From: Phoronis australis
Taxonomy: Eukaryota > Phoronida > Phoronidae
DNA: 60,000 nt
Direction of reading: 5' to 3'
Assembly (NCBI GenBank): GCA_002633005.1
Contig: NMRA01000042.1
Span: forward strand, 248,838-308,837
Position 1 is the stretch's first letter; every line of letters begins with the position of its first letter. Shown here one piece after another: positions 35,390-49,100 of this stretch. Position numbers and translations under genes: made by a program. The notes below the pieces were generated by a model. The model worked only from the letters and a program-made list of their open reading frames with translations, made no database searches and had not been told where the DNA came from.

Positions 35390-37393
35390 CAGGGACTCAT
35401 CTAGCGGCCGTCCTGGCCGTCCTTGGGACGGCCCTTTGAAAAAAATGACGGCTTTGGACGGCACGGCCAAGACGGAAAAAGACGACCTGTTCCAAAACAA
35501 CCTCGGTGAAAATGAAGTCTAAACGAAGAATTTTAACATTTATTGTTAATAAATTTCATTGAAACCTACAATTCATTAATTAAGTTCGCTAAATATTAAG
35601 AAATAACTCGACATTAAAAACTTTTGCCGTCTTTTTTTACTATAAATGTCACAATGACGATCGGCAAATACTGGCAGCCATCTTTGGGGAATACCTTCCT
35701 ATTCTGTGACGTCAAGGTGACTTCATACGGAATCCCCTGCACGACTAGTGTCGAGAAAAGTTGCATCCAGCGCTAACTACCCGTACATGGACACTTAATC
35801 TTTGAAATTGAAAAACCCACACCCGAAGTTCAAAGGATTTGCCGTACTCCTAATGCTAGTTGCCGACGTGGAAGTTGAAGCGGCACTCGATATATTCGAC
35901 GGAGCAGCCAATTTGAAATAGCCGACGGAGAACGTACACTTCGAAAAAATGATACCCGACAAAATTCTAGCACTGACCTGCCGTACAAATGCCACCAATG
36001 TCGTTGAACATGCAGACCAGATAAAACTTATCGCAAACTTCCTGAATTTGTTCGCATAGCTCTGTAGCAACTCGAACCATAGATATTAGTATGCTCGAAC
36101 GAATGAATGAAAAAATATCAAAAAAAATCCGCACGGCCGAACGATTTATATCGATGCGCGAGAATACAGTGCAAACTTTACGAGAAAAAAATGTGGTGTG
36201 TAATGTTGGTTACGTATTCAATGAATAACTTAGCATGAAAATAAATGCCTCGAAATACTTCAACTTATTGTGGAATTCCATGATTATTGGGCGATTCGAG
36301 TTTATCCTCTGTGTGTGGCACTGCGTGCCGTATATGGAAAAAAGTAGGTCAGCCAATCACGTGCACAGCACCTGTTACTTCGGCTGTGAACCAGGCCGGT
36401 GATTTGACTCTTAAACTGCGAAAAAAGAATGGTTCTTTTTAAGATTAAATTTCTTGTAGCGTACTATGAAAGATAGTGATTGACTTTCAACCGTGTAAGT
36501 TTCAATTCAACAAAGTGTCCACTTAAAATGCACTGCAGAAGACGTAACAACTACGATGTCCCTGGCGACTACAGGTTACGCTCGACCTGAAATTTACGAG
36601 TAAAGCGCTCGGAGAAACGTTTAAGAAACGTAAAAATACGAATGCCAAATTCAAACACGGAGTTTCGACTTTTTATTTTTTTGGTCACGATCCTTTACGA
36701 AGCCAAGTCCAGGTATACACGTGCGAGTGCACATACGCCGTCACTCCTATTTTCCAGCGGAGATTTTTGACCTTGTTGAGCACTGGTGATACTGATTTGT
36801 GAATTTGTTGAGGATATGGTCTTGTTTTTGTAGATTCGTGAATTGCATTACTGTGCGATGTAACGACACGTAGACATGTACTCTAGAATTTATTTCTTCA
36901 TGTCCTTTCGAATGCAACTTCATTGTCTTCTCACAGTTTCAAGTGGTTTCTCAACTGCATTTTACCCTTCTCTTTTGAGAGCTTCAAGATACATTGAGTC
37001 CTGTACTCATGCTGTCTATCATAGATTATCTTTCTAAAAAGATTTACAGATCTTGATTTTTGCAGCCTAGTGACAGTACACACATCCTGAATGGAACAAA
37101 CCTCCTAATTTTTGTTTAGTTTCCCTAGGTACCATCCTTTGAACAAGAAAAAGACACCCAAACAGTGTGTTAAATAAAATGCAAGGAAATGACCTTTTTT
37201 ATGTAACAATTTTTTCCTCACCGGGTTGGGGAATTCCCCCACCTCCCCCCCAACTTCCAACCCCCACCTCCCCCCCAACTTCCACCCCCTCCCCTCCCCC
37301 CATCAGCGCTGCGCGCCTCAGATTTGCGCTTTGCACGACTCGTCAGTCTCACGAACTTGGACCCCCAATTTTTAAATCCTAGATGAGTCTCTG
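35390..37393. mobile_element. hAT-like DNA transposon, 2004 bp, non-autonomous or decayed
   Basis: The ends are inverted: CAGGGACTCATCTAG (35390-35404) and, reverse complemented, CAGAGACTCATCTAG (37393-37379). It is flanked by an 8-bp duplication CCCTAAGC (35382-35389 and 37394-37401). An 8-bp duplication with CAG-starting short inverted repeats is the hAT superfamily pattern. The interior has no visible transposase; a 91-codon minus-strand frame (36070-35795) is unrecognised. It carries promoter-like motifs (TGACGTCA at 35707-35714, CCAATCACGTG at about 36354) and a C-rich tract near its right end. Confidence 0.85.
37229..37302. repeat. C-rich low-complexity tract (G-rich on minus strand)
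   Basis: Alternating runs of CCCCC and CCTCC/ACTTCC. The minus strand has many G runs of four or more, a possible G-quadruplex. It lies inside the hAT-like element. Confidence 0.8.
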
Positions 37394-38529
37394 CCCTAAG
37401 CTGTTCGCAGAAACTTTACTAAATTTAGTAAATGTATTTATATTTTTTACGTTTATCTTTGTATCTTCAAAGGTCCTCAAGCTATTTTCATCAAATTTGA
37501 CTTACAGGCATCTGTTAATGAGGTGATGCTATTTCTTTGTTTTCAGATGGATTCGACCTAGTTTGTGTCACCTAGTGGCCATTCCTACCATTTTCGAGTC
37601 TGTTTTTTGGCGTCCACTCATCTATCAACCAAGTGGCTTTCAGGATAATTGTGAAAATTTGCATGTTTTTACTATGAAGTGGACGGCTGACGACGATTTT
37701 TGATGAGTTCAGCTACTGTGGCGCCTCCTAGTGGCAGTTTTGTTGTTTTTGCGCTCATAGCTGTGTCTATTAAACCGTTTGCAGGATCGTTACTTACTTT
37801 AGCAAGTGTATTTATAGGATGTTGACAACGGACGACGACGACTTTCGAACGGATCTGACTACTGGTGTGCCCTCTAGTGGCAATTTTAGTTTTTTACGTT
37901 TGCCAGTCTGTATCTTCAATGGTCCTCAACAGATTTTCATAACATTTTGAACATAGGCATCTATTGGTGAGACGACGCTATCATCTTGTTTTTTGATGAA
38001 ATCAAGGTATTTTGCGCCACCTGGTGGTCATTTTTGCTGTTTTCAAATCTTGTTTTTGGTGTCCACCCCTCGATCAACCAAATCATTTTAGAGATGGCCT
38101 TGAAAATTGGCGTATATGTTTTCAGTATGAAGAGGATGTTTGATGATGGCGACTGATTACTGTGGCGCCTCCTTGAGGTAGTTTTGTTTTGTTTTGCGCC
38201 CATAGCTATATCTCCAAAACCCACTGCGGGCTCTTTATTAAATTTAGTAAGTGAATTTATATGAAGATAATAGACCACAACTTTCAGGCGGATGGAATGG
38301 ACGCTGTGCCCACAAGTGAGAATTTCATTTTTTTGTGTTTTCCTTTGGTTCTCTGGGGTTCCTTGACAGGTTTTTATGAAATATGGCATGTTCCCATTTT
38401 TGGATGGATTGTACGTTTTCGCGCCATGTAGTGGCCATTTATATGATACAAATAAATAACCCTAAAAGCACACCATTTGTGATGCATCCGTAGGCGCATT
38501 TCAACGTTCCGCGTTGCTCTTGTTATATT

Positions 38530-40113
38530 AGGAACAATTGTCATGGCGCGAGTTGCTCTACTTTAATCCCATTTGAATGACATTAGATCGCAAATTGGAT
38601 CAGCGTGAATCCTTTACACGAACACCGTCTGCGCATCATTCGCATAAACAATAGCGAATGGAATACCAGTGGATCACCCGTATATACGCTACTGCTAAAG
38701 CATAAATATAAATCAAGGGCAAAGCAGTACCGAAGTGTTTGACTGTTGACACAAAATTGCTTTTTCAGCAATTGCTGTTGAGATACTTAAAACTTTGGAA
38801 CACAATATCTTGTCTTGGGAATAAGTCCACTGATTGTAACCTCACATCATCTTTCAATGTCAAGATTTTATCTCAGATTTTATGTCAGATTGGGCTTTCA
38901 CTTTTTACGTTTGTTTTAAAATCAATGGTGGCATTATTCTTAGAAAACTATTATAAACATGACTGAACATATTTTTTAGATTGAAAAAAAAAATAATCAA
39001 AAATTATTGATGAATATTGATGAAAGGACTTTTTCCGTATCAATCTGCATTTCAAAAACATTTACAAGACGCATGGTCACGTGACCACGAGAGTGGCACA
39101 GGGTTGTGGCAGCATGAATAGATTCACCTCGACTCCTGGTTTAAGAATATGTATACAGTACTTTTATTGGTTGACAGTTGCCCTACATTTTAATTAAGTA
39201 TACTAATGTTAAGTAATATGCATTGACTTCATCAAACATTATCATTGTGTGTACTGTGATTGTGCATTATTGATTGGTCTATGTACAGAGCAGACTGGCT
39301 TACTTGAACAGAACTGAGGTTTGTACTTGATAACTCAGAGGGTCTCTGTTCATCAATAAATGGCAAGTGTTAATGCCAGGTTGATGAAAGGGTACTGGGC
39401 TGACACCTTTTGTCTTTCACCTTCAGAACTTTATTACAATGAAATCTCACTAATTGCAACAAATATGATTGCCGAGATTGGCCTTGTTCATTTTTTCAAG
39501 GTCTTCTAACATTACTGTGGATATTGTTTGATGATTCTTCTAACAACTTGAACATGGAAAAGCATTCATTTGCTACTTCATACCTTTTGTGGAAAGAATG
39601 AGAAAATAAAGTTTGCCTTCACATCTGCTAATTATTGTGTTATAAACTGGCAAGATTTTACCTTTGTGCATTTTTGCATTTAGTGCATTATTGTTGATAA
39701 TAAGAATAATAACTGGTATCAATATAAAATTAGTTGCATAGTTCTGGATAAAACCTGTTGAATTTTTATTGATTGAAAATATTTTTGTTTTAAGAATATA
39801 ACATAAAACAAAAGGCCAGACTGCATTGACACAATATTGGTCTTCATCAACTGTGCAATTTAAAGAAGTCAAAACTATTCAATAAAATGTAACAAATGGA
39901 AGTAACCTGACCACAATAATTCTTTGATTATTGTAGCTGGACACTGACACTGAAAAGTCAAAAAAATAATAATTTGACTAGAAATATTTTGTGAAATACT
40001 TAGCTGAAGAATTACCAACTAGGTAATGTTGGTTGCTTGTATGCAGTCTTTTCCATTGCAAACAGTTGGACATGCGGTGTGCTTTCTAAGTTTAATGTTG
40101 TTATTATTTGTAG
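38530..40113. other. AT-rich DNA upstream of the first visible RhoGEF exon
   Basis: Probably intron of the ARHGEF33-like gene, since the exon at 40114 begins mid-codon. No donor-terminated exon with phase 1 was found here with confidence. Confidence 0.4.
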
Positions 40114-40184
40114 GCTTGGAAGATGATGCCAGTGATGGGGGTCGAGGTTTGGAACACACCCATTTGGCCCATCAGATTACAGAG
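40114..40184 (+). CDS. ARHGEF33: ARHGEF33-like exon 1 of visible set
   Basis: Acceptor tatttgtag|GC and donor ACAGAG|gtttgt; enters at phase 1, leaves at phase 0. Encodes LEDDASDGGRGLEHTHLAHQ then ITE. Entry mid-codon proves at least one earlier coding exon, if the exon is real. Confidence 0.6.
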
Positions 40185-43100
40185 GTTTGTCATGTGACTA
40201 ACATTATATACTGTAATATGCAATGAAGGATACATCACAGGAGAAAGACATTTACTTTCGCTGTTAGTTACTGCAACGTTTTGTACGGAAAATGGTCATT
40301 CAAACTAGAGTCTCACTCAATGAATCTCAGAGGTTTTTATTCGTCAGTACTTACGACTCTATGTTTTTGTGTAAGTTAGCATTTTAGCACTATGTCCGCT
40401 TTATTTCTAACTGATCATTTAAAAACCCATTGAGCATATCAGGCCAAGGTAATACCGTAGATACATTGAAAACCCATTGAACATATCAGGCCAAGGTAAT
40501 ACCGTAACCGTTCGGGTTAACGCCCATGCTCAGTTAACCGCCCATCCCCGACTTTTAAGTGGATTTTCGATTTAACCGCCCACTGCTCGGTTAACCGCCC
40601 TCCCCCGATTTTTTGGATTCGCCAATTTAACTGCCCAGGGCGTTAACCCGAACGATTACGGTATACTGCTTAGTTGGTTGCTCAAGTTTATGTTGTAAAA
40701 TGTTGTAAATATTAGTAAATATTTATTTTTTATAACTTTCAATGATATGTGGCAGGTTTTCATAAAAACATTTAACTACTAAGCCATGTTGAGTGCTCAT
40801 AGTGAGTTCTTGTTATGTACAATTTTTATGTATAGAAATTTTATGGCAACCTTTCAACTGAGACAAAAACAAACAATTCAAATTGTTTGTTTTTGTCTCA
40901 GTAATCACCTAGGTGTACATTGTCCTGGAGTGTTTGTATGGAAATTCAGCTGACCCTTTCTTATGCCCATTAAAATGCTGTTATGCCTTAATATTTATTA
41001 ACCATTTGAGTGTCTCATACTTCACGTGGTCTCAGTTTCACCTCAGCTGTTTTCCACCTTTCTTTAACTAGCATTTCTGTCTGTTGTTTATGAATATGTT
41101 GAATCTGGTATTGTTTAGTTTTCCTCTGTAATTTGTAATACATGTAATGTAATGTATAGTTAATTACCATCATGTTGTGTACACCAACTTATGTGTGTGT
41201 AACCTGGTGTTAATACTGTGTTGTCAATAGTAAGCTATGCGTTTGACGTCATGTTATTCAGTTTAGACTCCCGACTAAATGTTTTTGTGTACACTAACCT
41301 ATGGCCAGTAAGTTGGAAATTTATTAACTAGTGCAGATATTTATGTATAGTGACACATCATAAAATGGATTTTATTGATTACCAGTGCTTTGAACTTCTT
41401 AAGTGCAGACTTGCCATTTTTTCCTACTGTTAGGTATCTTTTTCATTATCTTCAATTTTGTTTTGTTCGTAAAATTAGTGTTAACAATCTGGGAGCAGTT
41501 GTCATTGTTACTTTGAAACTGCAGTTTGAACAATCATAATACTGATCCTTACAAAGTCAGCTTCAAAACCTTTCTCATCATGTTAGGACATACTGTCACT
41601 GCCATGAAGGATGTCCAGTATATTTGTGAGTCAGAGATGCTGCACAAATTCATAAGAATGGACAGCTCTTAAAAACTTTGACCGATTTAATTCAAATGCA
41701 AGCGGTAGGAAAGTTTGGGTAAGATAAGTTTAATTGGCATACTGCTTATTCTAACATTTATTCAATACATGGCAAGAAAGTTCACCTAAATTTATATCCA
41801 ATGTGTGATCAGACAGTAACCAATGTCATTTCACTAACATTGTGTTGGCACTCTGTGACTTGATATTAGATTATGACAGAACTAGTCATAGTAGATCTGT
41901 TATCAACAGTTACTTAACAATTGTAGATTATGACTGAGCTAGTCATAGTAGCTAACCAGTGATTATTTAACACTTAACATCTATTTGCACCAGAGGTTTA
42001 ATGACAGTTTTACTAGTGTCATTAAGTCATCATGCAACTATCTCAGTCATAAGGTTCTAACTTCACTGCTAATGTGGACCAAACTGTCAGCAGGTGCCTA
42101 CAAAAAAAATTGTGTTGTATTCTTGATTAATAAAGTCTCATGCTGGTCCCTCCTAGCCATTATGTTAAATCCAGCACACTTATTACGTCAGCTAGTCAAC
42201 TAAGCCGCCAACAAATTCTTACAATTTCACTCCTAAATCCACATGCTATTGCCCTAACAAATCAATGAAGCCCCAGAATAGTCATAGCTAAACCCCCAGG
42301 TGTTCGTGTTGTCCAGGATGAAGTATGCAGGTAGCGAGCTGCCTCTAAGCGGATCCTGGTAGCTATGGGCTTAGAGCTATAAGGTCTCAGGATAGACATT
42401 GGTTCATTAAACTGTATTGAGGTTGGTGAAAGATGCGTGCTAAAATGTTGAAGTGGAAAGTACACCAGACGGAGTTACAGGAGTTACAGGAATCTAGCGA
42501 TGAATTCAACTCAAGTACCAGTAGTCATGGCTCGCATGTATGTTCGTAATTTTTGTAATTTTGTTTTTACGTTACTTTAGTAAGTGTTTTTTACTTAGTT
42601 TTGCCCGTGGAATGCAAATGCGGGTCCTCACACGCTCATTGACTTTGTGTTCAATAGTTGCTGTTGGTAGAAACTAAATTTTAGCGTTTTTGAAAGCAAA
42701 ATCACTTGGCATGCTACAAAACTTTTAATTTTATAATAAGTTGACATTTTTCTTTTAGTTTTTAAGGTTATTCAGCTTTTTGTAAATTAGAACCATAATC
42801 ATAATGATTTAGATGAGGCAATTTTGTTGATTTATTTACAAAAATGTGTGTTGAAAAATCTGTACAGAGTAGGGCTGAATTTGGATACTGTTAGTAGGGA
42901 ACTTTATTATAAATCATAAGATTTTTAACTGGCAGCAACTTAAAGAACTTCTGACTTGGTTTGTTTTAGTATGCAGTTGCCTTTTTTGATTCAGTCAAAA
43001 GTTTTTTACAAGATAAACTTAAACAGTTGCGAGTATATTTATGTATATTAGCAAAACTGTCAATTGCGTGGGTAACTTGCCCCTAAACTTGTGCCGACTT

Positions 43101-46100
43101 TGCACCCCGTTTATGAACATCAAACAAACTGAGTAAATGACATGTTATTTATCTGGCCGTATAACATTCAGAAAACATTCAAATGTATGTATAAACCTCT
43201 TCCTCTTGGTCTATTTAATTCTGTATCAGTTAGTGTCAATAAGTCAGTCTTATACGTAGTCTTACGTGATTTTGTGCCTCAATCAAGTGTATTGCCCAAT
43301 GTACCAGTTGTTTTTTACTCAATGTTTTGTGTCTGACTCAGAACTTTATAAAGACTGGTGGTCTCCTTTGTCAGAGAATATTGCCTAGTAACACCAGTTG
43401 AAAATATTATATTTGTACTCTGATAGCCATTTTGCTCTTTCTGTAAAGAAAATACTTGACATTTTGTTAGATTTACAGACTTGTGTGATAATTATGAGAA
43501 AATTATGTTTTCATTACAGTAATTATCCATGTATTTTGCACACTCACTTCATTTCGCACAGCAAAATTTGGAAAAATAATACTTTGTTCCTTACTTATTT
43601 CACACGAAGCTACTTGTTGATAATTTGTTCTCACCTAATTTGCACAGTAAATTTTGCACTGTGGAAAATATTGGGCCGAAAACTTATTGTTAATTCTAAT
43701 TATACACACCTCTTCAACTGCGTTAATTGGATCACGTTGGATTTATTCGTTAAATTCTTGATTACTCAGTTAATTTCCCACATCCATCAGCTACCATGTC
43801 TATGTGTTCAGTTTATTCAACACACCATGACTCAGGAAAATGTATTATCTTGTGCAAAGTATGTGGAGAATTACGCTATTCCACATCATGGTTTAGTACC
43901 GCTTCTTTCGAAACTATAACTGAATATTTAAGGTACAGGTGAAAGTAGTGGTTTCTCGTTTATTTGCTGATCTTGTAATTATTTGAAAGGTGTACTGATT
44001 TTGTTTCCATCACTCTTAAAATCTTCATTAGCAACAACTTTGATTATGCACCAGTTGTGCCCAATATTCAACTTGTCAGTTGTTGTTCATATGAATTTTT
44101 GCTGTATCCTATTAATGAATTTGAATGCAACAGTTCAGTGTGTGAGTTGAAATCAATTTCGACCAGCTGTTTAAAACTATTTTCTTAACATCTTGTTTTA
44201 TCTATTTTCAACAGGAAAATGTTTGCAGTTGTGTAAGAGCACTTTGATGGCGTTACTTCAAGATATTCTTTGTTTTTGCCTTATTTAATATGATTTTTTT
44301 CTTTTTGTAGGTTCAAGGGATGATCCATGAACTAAAAGATGGCTTCCTCTTAGCAATGCAAGAACTATCAAAAATCCAGAATGGTGATCAAGCATTACAC
44401 GAGAAAGTGGAAACAAATAAAACGGAGCAACAGAAACAGCTTAAGGAAGTCCTGGATATGGTGCTCTCACTGAAGGTAATAACTATATTTGTGGTAGTAC
44501 TAGTAGGTATGGTGCTCTCACTGAAGGTAATAACTATATTTGTGGTTGTACTAGTAGGTATGGTGCTCTCACTGAAGGTAATAACTGTATTTGTGGTAGT
44601 ACTAGTAGGTATGGTGCTCTCACTGAAGGTAATAACTGTATTTGTGGTAGTACTAGTAAATATGGTGCTCTCACTGAAGATAATAACTGCATTTGTGGTA
44701 GTACTAGTAAATATGGTGCTCTCACTGAAGGTAATAACTGCATTTGTGGTAGTACTAGTAAATATGGTGCTCTCACTGAAGGTAATAACTGTATTTGTGG
44801 TAGTACTAGATATGGAGGTTTCACTAAAATATAACTATGGAGTTACACATTGGTTGCAATGATGTTGAATTTGTAGGATGATGGTATGATTCCTGTGTAA
44901 CTGTGCTACACATTTTTCACATCCTTACAGGAAATTACAAGACAAAAATCAGAAAAACTGCCCCTTTGTTTTCTATTTCACTTATTGTTTAATTGTTTAG
45001 GACACAGGTTCTATTCTTTTCACACTCTAGTGATTATTATACTAGATATTTCCAGGCTTGTACCTTACAACTGTTGAGCATGGGCTCCATAAATCATCAT
45101 GCTAGTGACTTTTTATTTTTACTGAGAAATTAAAAAGTATTTGCAGCTTTCTTGGTAATACACTCTAAAGAGCCCAGTCACACCAAGGTTGTTTTTACTA
45201 TGATCTTGAAAACGGGAGAAAATAGTGGAAACCTACGTAGTGATGTTCAATTTTTAAATTGTCCAACACTTGTACAACACAATTAAAAGAACCATTTGGT
45301 TCTTAAGAGAACTGTGTGGATGATGTTTAGTTTGTGGCATGACATTTGCTAAAGTGGCTCATTATAGTTGCAGTTCGTCCTCAGTCCATTTTGTTTTGAT
45401 GTTAAGGCGGGCTCAGTCATTCTGAGAACAAGTTGGTGTGACAATGCCATTGACAGATAAGCCATGCAGTAGACTGAGACTGGTATTTGTTCTACTGCTG
45501 TTTAAACTGGTCGCTGGTCAAATGAATAAATTTTAAAAACAACGCCACTTTAACCATTAATTTTGCTATAACTCATATAGCAAAGCCCCCACTCACCTCA
45601 GGGAAAATGTGCCTGGGAGTGGAATTTTTTCCTGTGAGGGGAAATATCCCTTGTTACTGATTAAAGGAATTGAATGAGCTAAAAGGAATTGTACACTATA
45701 AGGAAATTTTTAATCATTGGAGCTGAATTTTGGGTTTCGTGAGGCGAATTTTGTGCAATTGTCAAATATTTTTGGAGAGAGTATTGGAGTCAATACTCTG
45801 TCACTAACTGTGAGACATCATTGTACCTGAGGTGTTCAAGTTGATCTTGTTTTACTGATTATTGATTTTGAGCTAGGAATTAGTATTATGACGAGTGTTG
45901 ATTGATTTGAACTGTGCAGGTAAACCTCGAAAAATGTCATACTGAAAGCTAGCTAGTCACATATTAGCAGCTAGCAAGGGAAGAGATAATGTAGCAAATG
46001 TTACTACTTCTTTGTATTTTTATACAATTTATTATTTACATGGGCTGGAAGTCTTGCAAAGCATGGAAATAAACAATTATCAATTTGTACGGAGTACAAT

Positions 46101-49100
46101 AAACAATTCCCTATTGTCATATTTGGTACATTGTTGTAGTCCGAGTTTGAAGAGGTGGTCAGTCAACTGCACGAGGCTAATGAGAGTCAACAGTCTCTTC
46201 AGAAGCAAGTTGAATCTCTGCAATATGAGCGTGACATACTGCTGGATGAGCTCAACAGAACTGGCAACACACCACGGTAAGAAGCTTTATAGGTATTACC
46301 TGTGTCCAGATCATTACTCTTGTCACTCTATGCTGCCTCCTTTCTCAGTGAATTCACGTGTCTTGCACCTAAGTTTTAGTGAAGCAATGGTGACTGGCGT
46401 CCTGGGCAAAAGTGCGTAAAATATACAATATTCCTTTGTGTGTTTGATGCTGACTAAGATATAGCCGCAATTCTCGCCTTGACTTTCTTGTGACTGCAGT
46501 CATAGTGAATTCTGCAGTAATTGCTGTATTTCAATACACATTTCTTTGCATTGAGATTTGTGTAATATTTGCAATAGTAAAATGAAGGGTTGTCAGATAC
46601 CTGATGTTAAGACAATATATGTGCAATTTTATTACTTTGTTGTATTGCATATGTACCTTCTAGGTATGCTGGCAGTTTGACATCTATTCTGTAGATCTGA
46701 GGGGACTAAGTGACTTAGTTTGTAATCATCTGGTGGCTAATCTTGCTACATCATCCTTTTAACATACTGTGAATACAACTCAAAACAGTGTCTTACCTCA
46801 AGTTTTTGCATTCTTTTGTGATAACCAGAGCTATTAACTTACCAAACATATGGAAAAGAACTAATAAGGAAACTCAACAGTTTAAGTAATAATAATAATA
46901 ATTCTTATTCATGCTGGATTTCTTACTCGTGCTAATTCAAGTCAATTATTAATAACATTGCAAAGATCAATATCAATCTCCCACCATTCAAGAATTGTCT
47001 TTGTTTATTATCACTATATCTGGTTGAGAAACATCTCATTTTTTCTTTTAATAATTACGCCTAGAGCTTAACACTGTACATTAGGTAGCCGAATTCTAAA
47101 GAATCTTTGTCTCAAAGTCAAAACAACATTACTCTCAATTTCCCCTTCAACCTATCAATTACTCGGAGATTATGTATCTTGTAAAGGCTGAGAGTGCTCG
47201 CTAGTTTCTGTGTCACAGCACATCTTAAGTGAAATGATTTCCTTCAACTATTGTCAGTGACCAGAGTCGAGCTAGTTTTGTTGTCATAACGGCGAGTGTG
47301 CTTACTTGAGAATGGCCGTTTGATAGTCTGATCATCTTAGTAATGTGGGCAGTGCCTGTCTCTTCTTAAATTGTATTTGTTATTTTCTTGTTTTTTTTTT
47401 TATTTTTTATGGTTGTCTTCCTTGTGTGTTTTAAAGAGACTTGAACTTTTGGCCAAGCATATAATGTCAAAGTTCTATTGACGAGCCGATAATAGGGTCG
47501 TAAAACACTTCTTTAAGTTGATCTCTGCCTTTCTTTGTTCCATCATGGCAATAATGCACAGACAAGATAACAAAAAGTGCCACATTTTATTGCTATTAAA
47601 GTTGACACCGTGCAATGGTGTAAATGACATCAACTTCCATCCCGAACATTTGACCTTCGAAGGTGGCATCATTGTGTTCTTCGTTTTTGGTTTAGTTGAA
47701 ATTATCTACAAAAATCACATGGAATTCTTCTGATGGGTACGTATACTGCCTTGAATATGGAAACTAACCTGCACCATGCCAAGCATCTTAAATGGATGCA
47801 GTTTGAAGCAATGACCTGTCATTTGAAGTGTGTTTACTGTATATACTTTGAAGCCATTGGCCCATAGTACAACAAAAATGCAAAAACACATTAAAGTCAC
47901 AAGAAACACACACACAAGTGAACATAACCAGTTACATATCCAACAGAGGAGCAAAATAAGAAATAGTAATATTTCAAAGATTAGAGAAAGTTACAGTTTT
48001 CTCTCTTACTGCAAAAGCATATTAAACAAATTTAACTAATTTAACTTGTACATTCTCATCACAGCTTGGTATTTTTTAAAAGTTCTTTGCAAGTATAGAC
48101 ATCACTTCTAATATGAGAAGGCACTCAGATGAGGCCGTTTTCATAACAAGAATTGCCCTAAATCAAAAATTGTTTTCGATAGAAGGTGAGGGTTTATTGT
48201 TTCATATTGAGTGTACGTCTGCCATCATATGATGATGATTAACAAATCTGATGCAGGAAAATGTTGTGTAAGATCATGAGTATAACAATACATTGTTATT
48301 TGGTTGACGTGTATTTAGTGGAATCTGAACCCCGGTATGTCATAGTAGGAAGACACAACGTGTTGTGATGCGACTACTATAATGTCAGACATTTCTTTGA
48401 AAAACGTTCAAGAATCTACATGACATTTGAGTCTTTACTGTAGCTGTTAAGTACATTTTTAGACATTCTCGTCATCCTCTTAAAGGGTACGGTAAAGCTC
48501 ATCTTTTGGGTGTTATTATACAAGCAACTGGTTTATTGGCCAAGAGACTAGTATTGATGTTAAAAATAACCAGTGATGCATTTTTATGCGCCCACATATT
48601 TGTATGTGGACGCATTATGCCATCATCTTCGCCGGTCCGTCCGTCCGTCCTGCGTCCGCTGCTCTATCTCCAAAACCCTTAGACTTACATTCATGATATT
48701 TTGCACATGTGTTCCGTTGATAAATGGGACGGCATGAGCGACATTTCGGATGTATCTGACTACCGTTGTGTCCCCTATTGGCAATTTTAGTTTTTTGCGT
48801 TTACCTCTGTATCTTCAAAGGTCTTCAACATGTTTTCATAAAATTTGCATATAGGCATCTGTTAGTGAGATGACGTTATCCTCCCATTTTCGGATGAACT
48901 CGATTCAGTTTGTGCCACCTAGTGGCCATTTTTACTTTTCAAGTCTGCTTTTTGGTGTCCACCCCTCTATCAACCAAACTGCTCTAAGGATGATTGTGAA
49001 AATTGGCATGTATGTTCTTACTACAAAGAGGACGGCTGACGATGATTTCCCAATGACTTCTACTACTGTGGCATCTCCTTGCGGCAGTTTTTTTTNGCGC

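Larger units (their letters stand above)
34829..38529. mobile_element. Modular dispersed repeat, copy A, interrupted by a hAT-like element
   Basis: The left end carries a hairpin (CCCACATATTTATATGTGG) and the right end has GGCGCATTTCAACG, then CCGCGTTGCTCTTGTTATATT. Between them are four diverged modules of about 440 bp, each with GTGGCAATTTTA(T/G)TTTTT, TCTGTATCTTCAA and GTGG(T/C)CATTTTT blocks. The same ends and modules occur at 48582-49898. Removing the 2.0-kb insertion leaves about 1.69 kb. No coding capacity is seen; superfamily unknown. Confidence 0.8.

Noticed and set aside
43398-43919. Novel 173-residue gene
   Set aside because: AT-rich composition favours such frames; no recognisable features beyond length.
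44320-44862. 180-codon protein as a single-exon gene
   Set aside because: It is RhoGEF exon 2 running into the donor-copying array; the array part is intronic unless alternative donors are used.
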